Source of the DNA: JAABRB01 sp963735025
GTDB taxonomy: Bacteria > Pseudomonadota > Gammaproteobacteria > Burkholderiales > SG8-39
Assembly: GCA_963735025.1 (NCBI GenBank)
Contig: CAVTJG010000009.1
Location: 1,178,001 to 1,242,000 of the forward strand
Length of the DNA stretch: 64,000 nt
Direction: 5' to 3'
Part shown: positions 7,829 to 16,798 of the stretch, piece after piece
Layout: each line of letters starts with the position of its first letter
Numbering within the stretch: the stretch's first letter is position 1
Position numbers and translations under genes: made by a program
Notes under the pieces: model-generated
What the model was told of the DNA's origin: nothing
Seen by the model: the letters and a program-made list of their open reading frames with translations, nothing else
Databases searched by the model: none

Positions 7829-7920
7829 CGCTTGATTCGGACTCTTGATGCGCGCGGGCGTGCGGCAGATGGCCCGGCAGGTAGCTCACGAACATCTGCC
7901 TGGGAAGCGCCCAAGGCGAG

Positions 7921-8883
7921 CTATGCCCCGGAACGCTCGTCCCCAACCTTGCCCAACAAGGCCTGCGCGAAATCGCGCGCGGAAAAGGGGCGCAGATCGT
8001 CGATTCCCTCGCCGACGCCGATGAAGACGATCGGAAGCGGGCGGACGCGCGCGATCGCGGCCACCACGCCGCCGCGCGCCGTGCCGTCGAGCTTCGTCAT
8101 GACCAGTCCCGAAAGTCCGAGCGCGTCGTCGAACGCCTTGACTTGATTGAGCGCGTTCTGTCCGGTGTTCGCGTCGAGTACGAGCCAGATGGCGTGTGGG
8201 GCCGTCGGGTCCGCCTTGGCAATGACGCGCTTGACCTTCTTCAATTCCTCCATCAGATGGAGTTGCGTCGGCAGACGACCGGCGGTATCGGCAATCAGGA
8301 CGTCTGCGCCGCGCGCACGCGCCGCGTGAATCGCGTCGAAGATCACCGCGGCGGAATCCCCGCCTTGCTGTGCGATCACCTCGACGCCGTTCCGTGCGCC
8401 CCATTCGGCAAGCTGCTCGCGGGCCGCTGCGCGAAAGGTGTCGCCCGCGGCGAGCATGACGGCCTTGCCGTCATTGCGATAGAGCTTGGCAAGCTTTCCG
8501 ATCGACGTCGTCTTGCCCGCTCCGTTCACACCGACCAGCATCACGACGAACGGCTTGTGGCCATCAGGGCTCACGACCGTTTCCAGCGGGCCGAGCATTG
8601 CTTCGAGCTCGCTGGCCAGGGCTTCCTGCAGTTCGGCTGGAGTCTCGAGACGGTCACGCTTGACGCGCGCGCGCATCGTGCGGAGCAGATGTTCCGTCGC
8701 ATCGACGCCGGCATCGGCACCGAGAAGGGCAGTCTCGAGGTCCTCGAAAAGCGCCTCGTCGATCGTCCGGCCACCGAATAGCCCGGAAAGCTGCGCGCCA
8801 GTCTTTCTGAGGCCCTGCCTCAGTCGACTGAACCAGGATGCGCGCTCGGATTGGTCTTTGGAGTTCCTGGAGATACTCAACAC
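7921..8883 (-). CDS. ftsY: Signal recognition particle receptor FtsY
   Basis: FtsY is the SRP receptor GTPase that brings ribosomes translating membrane proteins to the translocon. With the GTG start at 8883 it has 320 residues: a short basic N-terminal segment, a helical N domain, then the NG GTPase core with P-loop Gly-Val-Asn-Gly-Ala-Gly-Lys-Thr-Thr (118–126), Asp-Thr-Ala-Gly-Arg, and Thr-Lys-Leu-Asp-Gly. The frame stays open to 9009, but that extension has no family character and would overlap the rsmD promoter. The acidic A domain of the enterobacterial protein is nearly absent. Confidence 0.93.
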   Translation of the reverse strand: MLSISRNSKDQSERASWFSRLRQGLRKTGAQLSGLFGGRTIDEALFEDLETALLGADAGVDATEHLLRTMRARVKRDRLETPAELQEALASELEAMLGPLETVVSPDGHKPFVVMLVGVNGAGKTTSIGKLAKLYRNDGKAVMLAAGDTFRAAAREQLAEWGARNGVEVIAQQGGDSAAVIFDAIHAARARGADVLIADTAGRLPTQLHLMEELKKVKRVIAKADPTAPHAIWLVLDANTGQNALNQVKAFDDALGLSGLVMTKLDGTARGGVVAAIARVRPLPIVFIGVGEGIDDLRPFSARDFAQALLGKVGDERSGA

Positions 8884-9042
8884 GTCGCTGGCCGCCTGAT
8901 CGCGCGGCCAGAGTGACCGGCTGGGAGGCGCGATTCTAACAGATCGAACCGACGGATCTCGCGCACACTGCAGGGCCGGACGCCAACGGAGGGCCCGGTG
9001 TACAGTCAATGCGCGGGCGGCTTGGGAAATAGCGATCAGAAC

Positions 9043-9630
9043 GTGGCGACCAGAAAGTCGAATTCGGTGCGCATCATTGCGGGCGAGTGGCGTAGCCGAT
9101 TGGTCGATTTTCCCGCCGCGTCGGGACTGCGACCCACGCCCGATCGCGTTCGCGAGACGCTGTTCAACTGGCTTGGGCAGGATCTGACCGGAACGCGCTG
9201 CCTGGACCTCTTCGCCGGTTCGGGCGCGCTCGGCTTCGAGGCGCTCTCGCGCGGCGCGGAAGAAGTCGTTTTCGTGGAACGATCCGCTTCGATCCGTCGC
9301 GCCATCGCGGCCAATGCGGATCGGCTCGGCGCGCGGGGAGTACGACTGATTGCCGGTGATGCGTTAGAATTTGCTGCGACAACGCCCGAGCGGTTTGACA
9401 CGGTGTTTGTCGACCCGCCATATGGGAGCGGCCTTGCCGAGGCGGTGCTGCCGAGGCTGCCGCGGTTGCTCGCCGCAGACTCGCTCGTCTATGTCGAAAG
9501 CGACCGGGTATTTTCCGCGCCACAGCCGTGGCAGCGGGTGAGAGGCGGGCGCGCCGGTGCCGTGCATTACTGCCTGATCAAGTGGGGCGATGACGACGCT
9601 ACGGAGCGGGATGCTGGGGGAGAGCGATGA
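9043..9630 (+). CDS. rsmD: 16S rRNA (guanine(966)-N(2))-methyltransferase RsmD
   Basis: RsmD methylates G966 of 16S rRNA in the 30S subunit using S-adenosylmethionine. From the GTG at 9043 the protein has 195 residues, with the Ile-Ile-Ala-Gly-Glu-Trp start typical of the family, motif I Asp-Leu-Phe-Ala-Gly-Ser-Gly-Ala-Leu-Gly (55–64) and the amino-methyltransferase motif Asp-Pro-Pro-Tyr-Gly (124–128). An in-frame GTG at 8998 is possible but less likely. It is divergent from ftsY and overlaps coaD by four bases. Confidence 0.92.
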   Translation: MATRKSNSVRIIAGEWRSRLVDFPAASGLRPTPDRVRETLFNWLGQDLTGTRCLDLFAGSGALGFEALSRGAEEVVFVERSASIRRAIAANADRLGARGVRLIAGDALEFAATTPERFDTVFVDPPYGSGLAEAVLPRLPRLLAADSLVYVESDRVFSAPQPWQRVRGGRAGAVHYCLIKWGDDDATERDAGGER

Positions 9631-10115
9631 TCAAGGCGGTGTATCCGGGAACTTTCGATCCTCTCACGCGAGGCCATGAAGACATCGTGCGTCGCGCCGC
9701 CGCGCTGTTCGGCGAGGTAGTCGTCGGCGTGGCCGACAGCCGCGGAAAGCGCCCGTTTTTCACCATGGACGAGCGCGTGGAAATGGCCCGCGAAGTCCTC
9801 GCCGTCTACCCCAACGTCACTGTGCGAGCGTTCAAGGGTTTGCTCCGTGACATGGTGCGCGAGAGCGAGGCGCGGGTGATCATTCGCGGGCTCCGAGCGC
9901 TGTCCGATTTCGAATACGAGTTCCAGATGGCCGGGATGAACCGCAGCCTCATCCCCGAAGTCGAGACGCTGTTTCTGACGCCAGACGAGAAGTACATGTT
10001 CATCTCGGCAACGATCGTACGCGAGATCGCGATGCTCGGCGGCGATGTCAGTCGATTCGTCCCGCCCCAGGTGCTCGCACGTCTGCGCGACAAGACGCTC
10101 GATGTTGACGGCTAG
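9627..10115 (+). CDS. coaD: Phosphopantetheine adenylyltransferase
   Basis: CoaD transfers AMP to 4'-phosphopantetheine, the penultimate step of coenzyme A synthesis. The 162-residue protein has the nucleotidyltransferase motif Thr-Arg-Gly-His (14–17) and the C-terminal Ile-Ser-Ala-Thr-Ile-Val-Arg-Glu motif. Length is typical. The ATG overlaps the rsmD stop, and the rsmD–coaD–ferredoxin order is conserved in betaproteobacteria. Confidence 0.96.
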   Translation: MIKAVYPGTFDPLTRGHEDIVRRAAALFGEVVVGVADSRGKRPFFTMDERVEMAREVLAVYPNVTVRAFKGLLRDMVRESEARVIIRGLRALSDFEYEFQMAGMNRSLIPEVETLFLTPDEKYMFISATIVREIAMLGGDVSRFVPPQVLARLRDKTLDVDG

Positions 10116-10171
10116 TCTCGTTCCAACGGATTCATGGAGGCGGTTCGGCAGCACGGCGCCCGGAGCCTGAT

Positions 10172-10444
10172 ATGGCGTTGATGATTACCGACGCGTGCAT
10201 CAATTGCGACGTGTGCGAACCGGAATGTCCGAACGGCGCGATTTCACAGGGGCCGGAGATCTACGAGATCGACCCTGCGAAATGCACCGAGTGCGTAGGT
10301 CACTACGACGAGCCGCAATGCGTGCAGGTCTGCCCGGTCGACTGCATTCCCGTCGATCCGAGCCGGGTGGAGGGTCGCGATGAGCTGCATGCCAGGTACC
10401 TGGCACTCACTGCCGGGAAGAAGCGTCAGGCGACCGGGGCCTGA
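10172..10444 (+). CDS. YfhL-type 2[4Fe-4S] ferredoxin
   Basis: The 90-residue protein has two cluster motifs. The first is Cys-Ile-Asn-Cys-Asp-Val-Cys-x3-Cys-Pro. The second is Cys-Thr-Glu-Cys, an eight-residue insert, Cys-x3-Cys-Pro, which is the YfhL/alvin-type arrangement. Such ferredoxins carry low-potential electrons; the partner is not visible here. It follows coaD by 56 bases and is probably cotranscribed. It ends 29 bases from a convergent gene. Confidence 0.93.
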   Translation: MALMITDACINCDVCEPECPNGAISQGPEIYEIDPAKCTECVGHYDEPQCVQVCPVDCIPVDPSRVEGRDELHARYLALTAGKKRQATGA

Positions 10445-10473
10445 TTTCGGCGCAGGCGGACGAACGTCGCGGT

Positions 10474-12426
10474 TCAGGCGGCTGCGGCCAACGGCATCGG
10501 TTCCAGGTCGAGCGCGTGCTCGAGTTCGAAGGCGAGCCGATGCAGCGCCGCGAGCTGCCGCATCAGTCCATTCTCGACCTCCTCGAGCTCCTTGATCCGA
10601 TCCTCGAGCGCATCGGTCGCCTGGTGGATGCGCTTAATCGACTCGAGCCTGCGGCGCAGCTGAATCTGGTGCTCTCGGACCTGCGTCTCCATGGGCGACA
10701 TCACGGCCCGCAACCAGTGCTCCGCTTCGCGATTGGCATAGGTGTAGACGCGCCGCACCTGGCTTGCCATGGTTTCGAAGAATTTCTGCGTGAGCACGAG
10801 CTTCTCATGCGTCACCATGGTGTAAAACGTGTCGAAGTGGCTGCGGAAACTGCGCTCCAGCCGGTCGAATTCCTTGACGAATCGGAACAACGAGAAGCTG
10901 GGTGGGCTGCCGAGCCGTAGCCCGTGCTCGTCGCTGAACTTGCGGTACATCGCATCCATCATGCGGCGGATTTCCTCGATCACCTGTCCCGAGCTCGCAA
11001 GCTTGGCGCGCACACCCTCGAAGTAGCCGAACATCGCCGAGCGCAACGCCGGCGTGAATTGGCTCTTGGACATGTGGCGCAGTGCGCGCCGCGACTCTTC
11101 GTTGAGCGCGTCCATGCCCAAGTAGGTGAAAAGCTCGTTGGTGTGCTGCGCGAACACGCCGCGCAGGGCCTGGAACCGTGCGAGTCCGCGCTCGAAGTCC
11201 TCCTTCTCCCGACGGACCCTGCGCATCATCCCTTCGACGACGCCGAGATTCTTGCCGCGCAAGGCGCGCAGCTCGGCAAGCTGCTCGAGCACGCCGCCAA
11301 GGCGTGCCTCGAGTATCGCGCGGGAGTTGCCGAGCAGGTCGAACACCTCCTGGCGAGTCGCGTCGCGCACGATCTCGTGCTTCGCCGGAATCAGCTCAGC
11401 GGAAAGCGAGTGCTCGAGTGCAGGCAGGCGGCTGCGCTCGAGCAACTGCTCGTCGTCGGTGATCTTCGCGACGAGGCCTTTCTGGGCGGACACGGCGAGC
11501 ACGTGGTCCCTCTGCACGCCGAGCATGTCGCTTACGGATTCAATCTGTCCGCCGACCTCGGAATCGATGTCGTCGTCGGTGCGCAGGCCGTCCCAGAGCG
11601 AGTCGATCTTGTTCAGCACGACAAAGCGTGCCTTTTCGCGTCCCGGCGCCGCCGCCAGGTGATCGCGCCACACCTCGATGTCGCTCTTGCTTACTCCGGT
11701 ATCGACCGACAGGACGAAGAGCAGCGCATGAGCGTTCGGCAGCTGGTTCAGGGTGAGCTCTGGTTCGTTCCCGATCGCGTTCAATCCCGGCGTGTCCAGG
11801 ATGACGAGGCCCTGCGCCAGCAAGGGATGCGGGAAATTGATGATCGCGTGACGCCAGCACGGGATCTCCACCATTCCGTCGGCGGGCAGCTTGGCGCCGC
11901 GGGGAGGTGACTCGGTGACGAAGAAACCATAGTGCTTTGCCTCCTCGATCGGAACGCGCTTGGTCACGCGTACTTCCTGAAAGGCCTGGACCAGCCCTTG
12001 CGCGTCCGAGACATCGAGCGGCACCACGCTCCATTCGTCCGGGTACCGTTTCAGCTCGGCGATCGTGGCATTGGCCACGCGGGTCTCGATGGGCAGCAGT
12101 TGAATGCTGGGCGGACGTGTCGAGTCCCAGGCCAGCTCGGTGGGACACATCGTCGTGCGCCCGGTGGAGGAGGGCAGAAGGCGCCGCCCGTAGTCCGCGA
12201 AGAAGATCGCGTTGATCAGCTCCGATTTGCCACGCGAGAATTCAGCCACGAACGCGATGGTGAGCTTGTCATCCGCGAGCCGCTCGATGAGCTGCTCGAG
12301 GCGGACGTCGGTCTGACCGTCGAGCAGTTCGTTTTCCTCGAGCCAGCGGCGATATGCGCGCACGCGCAACGTCACCCCGGCGCGCCAGGCGCTGTAATCC
12401 TGTAACCGCTTGACGAGACTGGTCAT
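10474..12426 (-). CDS. Dynamin-family GTPase
   Basis: From the ATG at 12426 the product has 650 residues. The GTPase domain has P-loop Phe-Ser-Arg-Gly-Lys-Ser (63–68), a G2 region Arg-Thr-Thr-Met-Cys-Pro-Thr-Glu (90–97), Asp-Thr-Pro-Gly (about 208) and Asn-Lys-Ile-Asp (about 270). The remaining 350 residues are long amphipathic helices, ending in a heptad-rich stretch near 600–640. This fits bacterial dynamin-like proteins, which remodel or protect membranes. Family members often stand beside mutM in betaproteobacteria. The precise role is unknown; no predicted transmembrane helix is obvious. Confidence 0.82.
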   Translation of the reverse strand: MTSLVKRLQDYSAWRAGVTLRVRAYRRWLEENELLDGQTDVRLEQLIERLADDKLTIAFVAEFSRGKSELINAIFFADYGRRLLPSSTGRTTMCPTELAWDSTRPPSIQLLPIETRVANATIAELKRYPDEWSVVPLDVSDAQGLVQAFQEVRVTKRVPIEEAKHYGFFVTESPPRGAKLPADGMVEIPCWRHAIINFPHPLLAQGLVILDTPGLNAIGNEPELTLNQLPNAHALLFVLSVDTGVSKSDIEVWRDHLAAAPGREKARFVVLNKIDSLWDGLRTDDDIDSEVGGQIESVSDMLGVQRDHVLAVSAQKGLVAKITDDEQLLERSRLPALEHSLSAELIPAKHEIVRDATRQEVFDLLGNSRAILEARLGGVLEQLAELRALRGKNLGVVEGMMRRVRREKEDFERGLARFQALRGVFAQHTNELFTYLGMDALNEESRRALRHMSKSQFTPALRSAMFGYFEGVRAKLASSGQVIEEIRRMMDAMYRKFSDEHGLRLGSPPSFSLFRFVKEFDRLERSFRSHFDTFYTMVTHEKLVLTQKFFETMASQVRRVYTYANREAEHWLRAVMSPMETQVREHQIQLRRRLESIKRIHQATDALEDRIKELEEVENGLMRQLAALHRLAFELEHALDLEPMPLAAAA

Positions 12427-12511
12427 GGCGGTTTGCGAAGGGGCTCGGGCCCCTTTTGCAGAGTCTCCCTGGGGGAGAATGTAGCATGGGATGGTGAGGG
12501 GACGACAATGT

Positions 12512-13324
12512 TCAGCGCTGGCAGATCGCGCAATAGTACGTGGCGCGCTGACCCTGTACGACACGGCGGACGGTGTGGCCGCAGGCCCGGCAAGATTCGC
12601 CGGCCCGGTCGTACACGTTGTAGCGCTGCTGGAAATAGCCGGGAGCCCCGTCGGCGTTGACGAAATCCCGCAGCGTGCTGCCCCCCGCGGCGAGCGCATC
12701 GTTGAGCGTGTCTCGCACCGCCGATACGAGCAGGGCGCAGCGGGCGCGGGTCAGGCGCTTCGCCGCTGTCGCCGGACGGATACCTGCCCGGAACAGGCTC
12801 TCGCTTGCGTAAATATTCCCGACTCCGACGATGAGCCGGGCGTCCATCAGGAGCTGCTTGATCGATACCCGGCGACCGCGCGTCATGCGGAACAGCGCCT
12901 CTCCGTCGAACTGCTCGGTAAGCGGCTCGATGCCGAGTCCGGACAGGAGCGGATGCGTGCTGGCGTCGCCCGGCCACCAGATCACGGCGCCGAATCGGCG
13001 CGGATCGCGCATGCGCAGGACCTTTTTCCCGATGCACAGGTCGAAGTGGTCATATGGGCCCGGCGGGGCGACGGCCGATACCACGCGCAAGCTGCCTGAC
13101 ATGCCCAGATGCAGGATGAGCGCTCCGCGACCGCACTCGATGATCAGGTACTTGCCACGCCGACGGACATTGCGCACCCGCTCGCCCTTCAGTGCAGTCG
13201 CCAGATTTCGCTGGACGGGCCAGCGCAATCCGTGGTGCCGGATCGTCGCGCCGGTCAGGATCTGGCCGGCGAGGAAAGGCTCGATGCCCCGCCGTGTGAT
13301 CTCAACCTCGGGAAGTTCTGGCAT
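12512..13324 (-). CDS. mutM: Formamidopyrimidine-DNA glycosylase
   Basis: MutM/Fpg removes 8-oxoguanine and formamidopyrimidines and nicks the abasic site. The 270-residue protein begins Met-Pro-Glu-Leu-Pro-Glu-Val-Glu, supplying catalytic Pro2 and Glu3. It has the helix-two-turn-helix domain (Gly-Val-Gly-Asn-Ile-Tyr-Ala-Ser-Glu) and ends in a Cys4 zinc finger (Cys-x2-Cys…Cys-x2-Cys-Gln-Arg). All key elements are present. It is read divergently from the TPR gene. Confidence 0.97.
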   Translation of the reverse strand: MPELPEVEITRRGIEPFLAGQILTGATIRHHGLRWPVQRNLATALKGERVRNVRRRGKYLIIECGRGALILHLGMSGSLRVVSAVAPPGPYDHFDLCIGKKVLRMRDPRRFGAVIWWPGDASTHPLLSGLGIEPLTEQFDGEALFRMTRGRRVSIKQLLMDARLIVGVGNIYASESLFRAGIRPATAAKRLTRARCALLVSAVRDTLNDALAAGGSTLRDFVNADGAPGYFQQRYNVYDRAGESCRACGHTVRRVVQGQRATYYCAICQR

Positions 13325-13435
13325 GCGCCGCAGTCTCCGGCAAGGGGCACTATCCGCGCCCGATCCCGGGGTTTTCTTGTGAGGAGCCGCAAATATACCT
13401 AAGATGGCTGCCGCTATTCACCATAGACTCATCAG

Positions 13436-15244
13436 ATGATCTCCGCTCTCTACAGGTACTGCAGTTCTTTCGGTGGCGCATTGCAGGCGCCCCGTCGAAA
13501 CACATTCGTCCTTGTCGCCATGATCGCGACGCTCGGTGTGTCCGGCTGCGCACAGCAGCCCGTTGCGCCGAAGGCATCCGATGCGAAGGAGGCACGCTCC
13601 CCCAGTCCCGCCGGTCCCGCGCGGGCGGCGACGCCGAAAGGTTCCAATCTTCCGCGGCAGGAGCTCACCGACGAGCTCCTGTACGGACTGCTGCTGGCGG
13701 AAATTGCGAGCAACAGTGGCAATCGCATCGTCGCCGCGCAGGCATTCGCGGATCTTGCCAAGCGCACCCGCGATCCGCGCATTGCGCGCTCGGCGACCGA
13801 TGCGGCGCTCAAGGCCCAGATGCCGGAGTCCGCGCTGGAATCCGCGCGCATCTGGGTCGAGACCGACCCGCAGTCGTCCGAAGCGCTGCGGACGCTGACG
13901 AGCCTGCTGCTCGCCGCCAACCGCCTCGAGGAGGCGGAACCGCATCTGCAGCGAATCCTGGCGGTCAACGAATCGACGCGTGCCGATGCGTTCATGCAGC
14001 TCAATCGGCTGCTTGCAAACCACGGCGACAAGGCTGCCGCGCTCGCCATCGTCCAGCGCCTCGCCGCTGCATACCCCGAACTCGCCCAGGCGCATTTCGC
14101 GACCGCGCAGGCGGCGGCCAATGCAGGCCAGGACGATCTCGCTCTGAAGGAAGTACGCGAGGCGGCGCGCCTGAGCCCCGACTGGGAGCTTGCGGTCCTC
14201 TACGAAGCGCAACTTCTCCAGAGGCGCTCGAGCGACGAGGCGACGGCGGTTCTGGCCGAATTTCTGAAGACTCATCCGGGCTCGCGGGACGTGCGATTGA
14301 ACTACGCGCGGATTCTGGTCGACCAGAAGCAATACGAGGCGGCGCGCAGCGAGTTCGGCGTGCTGCTGACCGATTTCCCCGACAACACGGAGGTGCTCTT
14401 CGCCGTGGCGTTGCTCTCGATGCAGCTCGAGGACTGGGCGCCTGCGGAGGGCTATCTCAAGCGGCTTCTTGCCCTCGACTACGGCGACCGGAACGCCGTG
14501 CGGTTCTATCTCGGGCAGATCGCCGAGGAGCAGAAACGATATCCGGAGGCACTCGGCTGGTATCGGGAAGTGACGCGCGGGACGCAATATCTCCCGGCCC
14601 AGGTGCGTCAGGCCGAGGTACTCAGCAAGCAGGGAGACCTCGCCGGCGCGCGCAAGCTTCTGCAAAGCGTGAATGCCGCGAACAACCAGCAGCGCGTGCA
14701 ACTCATTCTCGCGGAAGCCCAGCTCCTGCGGGAGGCGGATCGGCTCCAGGAGGCATACACCCTCGTTGGGGAGGCCCTCGAGAAGCTGCCGGACAACACC
14801 GACCTTTTGTACGACTATGCGATGCTTGCGGAAAAGCTTGATCGGGTGGACGTCCTCGAGTCGTCGTTGCGCAAGGTGATCAGCCTGAAGCCGGACCATG
14901 CGCATGCCTACAACGCGCTCGGCTACTCGCTCGCGGATCGTTCGATGCGGTTGCCCGAAGCGCGCGAGCTGGTCGGCAAGGCACTCGCACTGTCGCCGAA
15001 CGATGCGTTCATCATCGACAGCATGGGCTGGGTGGAATACCGCCTCGGCCAACCGGAAGAAGCGCTGAAGTACCTGCGCAAGGCGTACGCGGAACGACCG
15101 GATCCGGAAATCGCCGCACATTTCGGCGAGGTGCTGTGGACGGTGGGCAAGCACGCCGAAGCCGAGAAGGTGTGGAACGAGGCGCTTGCCAAGGCGCCGA
15201 ACAACGACACGCTGATCAAGACGATCAAGCGCTTCAAGCCCTGA
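13436..15244 (+). CDS. Tetratricopeptide-repeat lipoprotein
   Basis: The 602-residue protein has a signal peptide ending in a lipobox (Val-Ser-Gly-Cys, Cys38) and then a low-complexity linker rich in Ala, Pro and Ser (about 40–70). The rest is a continuous solenoid of TPR repeats, with typical Ala-x3-Tyr and Pro-x-Asn/Asp spacing. It stands directly before lolB and ispE, a common betaproteobacterial order, and is probably an outer-membrane-associated scaffold. Its partner is unknown. The lolB start lies 10 bases downstream. Confidence 0.88.
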   Translation: MISALYRYCSSFGGALQAPRRNTFVLVAMIATLGVSGCAQQPVAPKASDAKEARSPSPAGPARAATPKGSNLPRQELTDELLYGLLLAEIASNSGNRIVAAQAFADLAKRTRDPRIARSATDAALKAQMPESALESARIWVETDPQSSEALRTLTSLLLAANRLEEAEPHLQRILAVNESTRADAFMQLNRLLANHGDKAAALAIVQRLAAAYPELAQAHFATAQAAANAGQDDLALKEVREAARLSPDWELAVLYEAQLLQRRSSDEATAVLAEFLKTHPGSRDVRLNYARILVDQKQYEAARSEFGVLLTDFPDNTEVLFAVALLSMQLEDWAPAEGYLKRLLALDYGDRNAVRFYLGQIAEEQKRYPEALGWYREVTRGTQYLPAQVRQAEVLSKQGDLAGARKLLQSVNAANNQQRVQLILAEAQLLREADRLQEAYTLVGEALEKLPDNTDLLYDYAMLAEKLDRVDVLESSLRKVISLKPDHAHAYNALGYSLADRSMRLPEARELVGKALALSPNDAFIIDSMGWVEYRLGQPEEALKYLRKAYAERPDPEIAAHFGEVLWTVGKHAEAEKVWNEALAKAPNNDTLIKTIKRFKP

Positions 15245-15254
15245 GGCCCCGCGG

Positions 15255-15812
15255 GTGGCGTTAGTGCCCGTGCCGCGCATCGCCGTGGCGGCGCTGTGCA
15301 TGGCGCTTCTCGCGGCTTGCGCGACTGCTCCCGCGCCGACCGGCACGGCGTTCGAGCTCACCGGCCGGGTAGCGATTCGATCCGGGCAGGAAGCCGCATC
15401 GGGCCAATTGTTCTGGCGGCACGGACAGTCCTTCGATGATCTGATGATCAGCACGCCGCTCGGGATGGGGATAGCCGAGATCACGCGCCGCGCGGAGATC
15501 TACACGCTCACGACCGCGGACGGGAGGCGGATCAGCGCCTCCGATCCGGAAGCGCTCACGGAACAGGCGCTCGGCTGGCGGCTGCCCCTCGCCGGACTGC
15601 CCGATTGGGTGCAGGGACGTCCCTACCCGAGCTCGGAAGGCGAAACGCAGCGCGGGCCGGACGGGCGTGCACAGCTCATACGCCAGCTCGGCTGGACAAT
15701 CGAATATCTCGCGTACGATGATCGGGCGGAACTCCCCACCAGGATGCGGCTAACGCGCGACGGATTGGACATTCGTCTGACGATTGACGACTGGGCGGCG
15801 GTGCCGAAATGA
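15255..15812 (+). CDS. lolB: Outer membrane lipoprotein receptor LolB
   Basis: LolB accepts lipoproteins from LolA and inserts them into the outer membrane. The 185-residue protein has a lipobox Leu-Ala-Ala-Cys (Cys22) and the family's Phe-x-Leu-x-Gly-Arg-Val-Ala strand, followed by the beta-barrel core and the Pro-Leu…Pro-Asp-Trp-Val segment. The GTG start follows the TPR gene closely, and its stop overlaps ispE by four bases. Confidence 0.9.
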   Translation: MALVPVPRIAVAALCMALLAACATAPAPTGTAFELTGRVAIRSGQEAASGQLFWRHGQSFDDLMISTPLGMGIAEITRRAEIYTLTTADGRRISASDPEALTEQALGWRLPLAGLPDWVQGRPYPSSEGETQRGPDGRAQLIRQLGWTIEYLAYDDRAELPTRMRLTRDGLDIRLTIDDWAAVPK

Positions 15813-16642
15813 CTGAGGCCGCGCGATTCGCGGCGCCCGCGAAACTGAATCTCTTCTTGCACGTGATCGGTCGGCGATCCGACGGTTACCATCTGCTGCA
15901 AACCGCGTTTCGCCTCATCGATCTCTGCGATTGGGTCACGATCGCGCTGCGCGACGATGGCGCCATTCGACTCGAGAGCGACCTTCCCGGCGTGCCGGCC
16001 GGGCAGAATCTCGCATTGCGCGCGGCACACGCACTCCAGACGGCGACCGGTGTGCACGCCGGCGCCACGATCCGCCTCGAAAAGCATATCCCGGTGGGCG
16101 CCGGACTTGGCGGTGGCAGCTCGGACGCCGCCACCACGCTGATCGCGCTGAATCGCATCTGGCGCACCGGGCTCACGCGCGACGATCTCGCGTCGCTCGC
16201 GGTCGCGCTCGGCGCGGACGTGCCGTTTTTCCTCTTTGGCCGCAGCGCATTCGGGGAGGGTATCGGCGAAGTGCTCGCGGAGCTCGAATTGGCGCCGGCT
16301 TGGTACGTCGTTCTGACACCGCAAGTCTCTGTGTCGACTGCGGAAATCTTCTCCTCCTCCGAATTGACACGCGCTGCGAAACCCATCAAAATTACGGCCT
16401 TTTTCAAGGGCTTCGGCCGCAACGACCTGGAGCCGGTGGTGTGTGCGAGGTACCCCGAGGTGGCCGAGCACTTGGCCTGGCTGAGGAGCTTCGGCGACGC
16501 GCGAATGAGCGGCTCGGGATCGAGCCTGTTTGCGGAGTTCGCGTCGGAGGCCGAGGCGCGGGCAGTCGTCGCAAGAATTCCCGAAACCATGCGCGGCTTT
16601 GCGGTCAGAGGACTCGACCGCCATCCGCTTGTCGTCTGCTGA
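15809..16642 (+). CDS. ispE: 4-diphosphocytidyl-2-C-methyl-D-erythritol kinase
   Basis: IspE phosphorylates CDP-methylerythritol in the MEP route to isoprenoids. The 277-residue GHMP kinase has Pro-Ala-Lys-Leu-Asn-Leu (10–15, catalytic Lys12), the ATP loop Pro-Val-Gly-Ala-Gly-Leu-Gly-Gly-Gly-Ser-Ser-Asp (95–106) and Gly-Ala-Asp-Val-Pro-Phe-Phe. It is coupled to lolB and followed 10 bases later by tRNA-Gln, a conserved arrangement. Confidence 0.96.
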   Translation: MTEAARFAAPAKLNLFLHVIGRRSDGYHLLQTAFRLIDLCDWVTIALRDDGAIRLESDLPGVPAGQNLALRAAHALQTATGVHAGATIRLEKHIPVGAGLGGGSSDAATTLIALNRIWRTGLTRDDLASLAVALGADVPFFLFGRSAFGEGIGEVLAELELAPAWYVVLTPQVSVSTAEIFSSSELTRAAKPIKITAFFKGFGRNDLEPVVCARYPEVAEHLAWLRSFGDARMSGSGSSLFAEFASEAEARAVVARIPETMRGFAVRGLDRHPLVVC

Positions 16643-16652
16643 GAGTTCGTAT

Positions 16653-16729
16653 TGGGGAGTCGCCAAGTTGGTTAAGGCATCGGATTTTGATTCCGACATG
16701 CGTAGGTTCGAATCCTACCTCCCCAGCCA
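16653..16729 (+). tRNA. tRNA-Gln (anticodon TTG)
   Basis: The acceptor stem TGGGGAG (16653–16659) pairs with CTCCCCA (16719–16725), followed by discriminator G and an encoded CCA (16727–16729). The anticodon arm is TCGGA/TCCGA with loop TTTTGAT, placing anticodon TTG at 16687–16689, which reads CAA. The T arm holds GGTTCGAATCC. It lies between ispE and prs, the usual betaproteobacterial site for this tRNA. Confidence 0.97.
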
Positions 16730-16798
16730 TCGTTGCAATGCGCGTCGTGCGAATTTCGCGTGGACTGCGGCGTGTGCGACGAGATCGGAGGCGCCGCG

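Noticed and set aside
12437..12454. Hairpin AAGGGGC/GCCCCTT as a terminator of mutM
   Set aside because: On the minus strand, where transcription runs, there is no T-tract after the stem; it lies in the leader of the dynamin-like gene.
13418..15484. A 688-codon minus-strand open frame opposite the TPR gene
   Set aside because: The plus strand encodes a clear lipoprotein with TPR repeats; the antisense product has shadow composition only.
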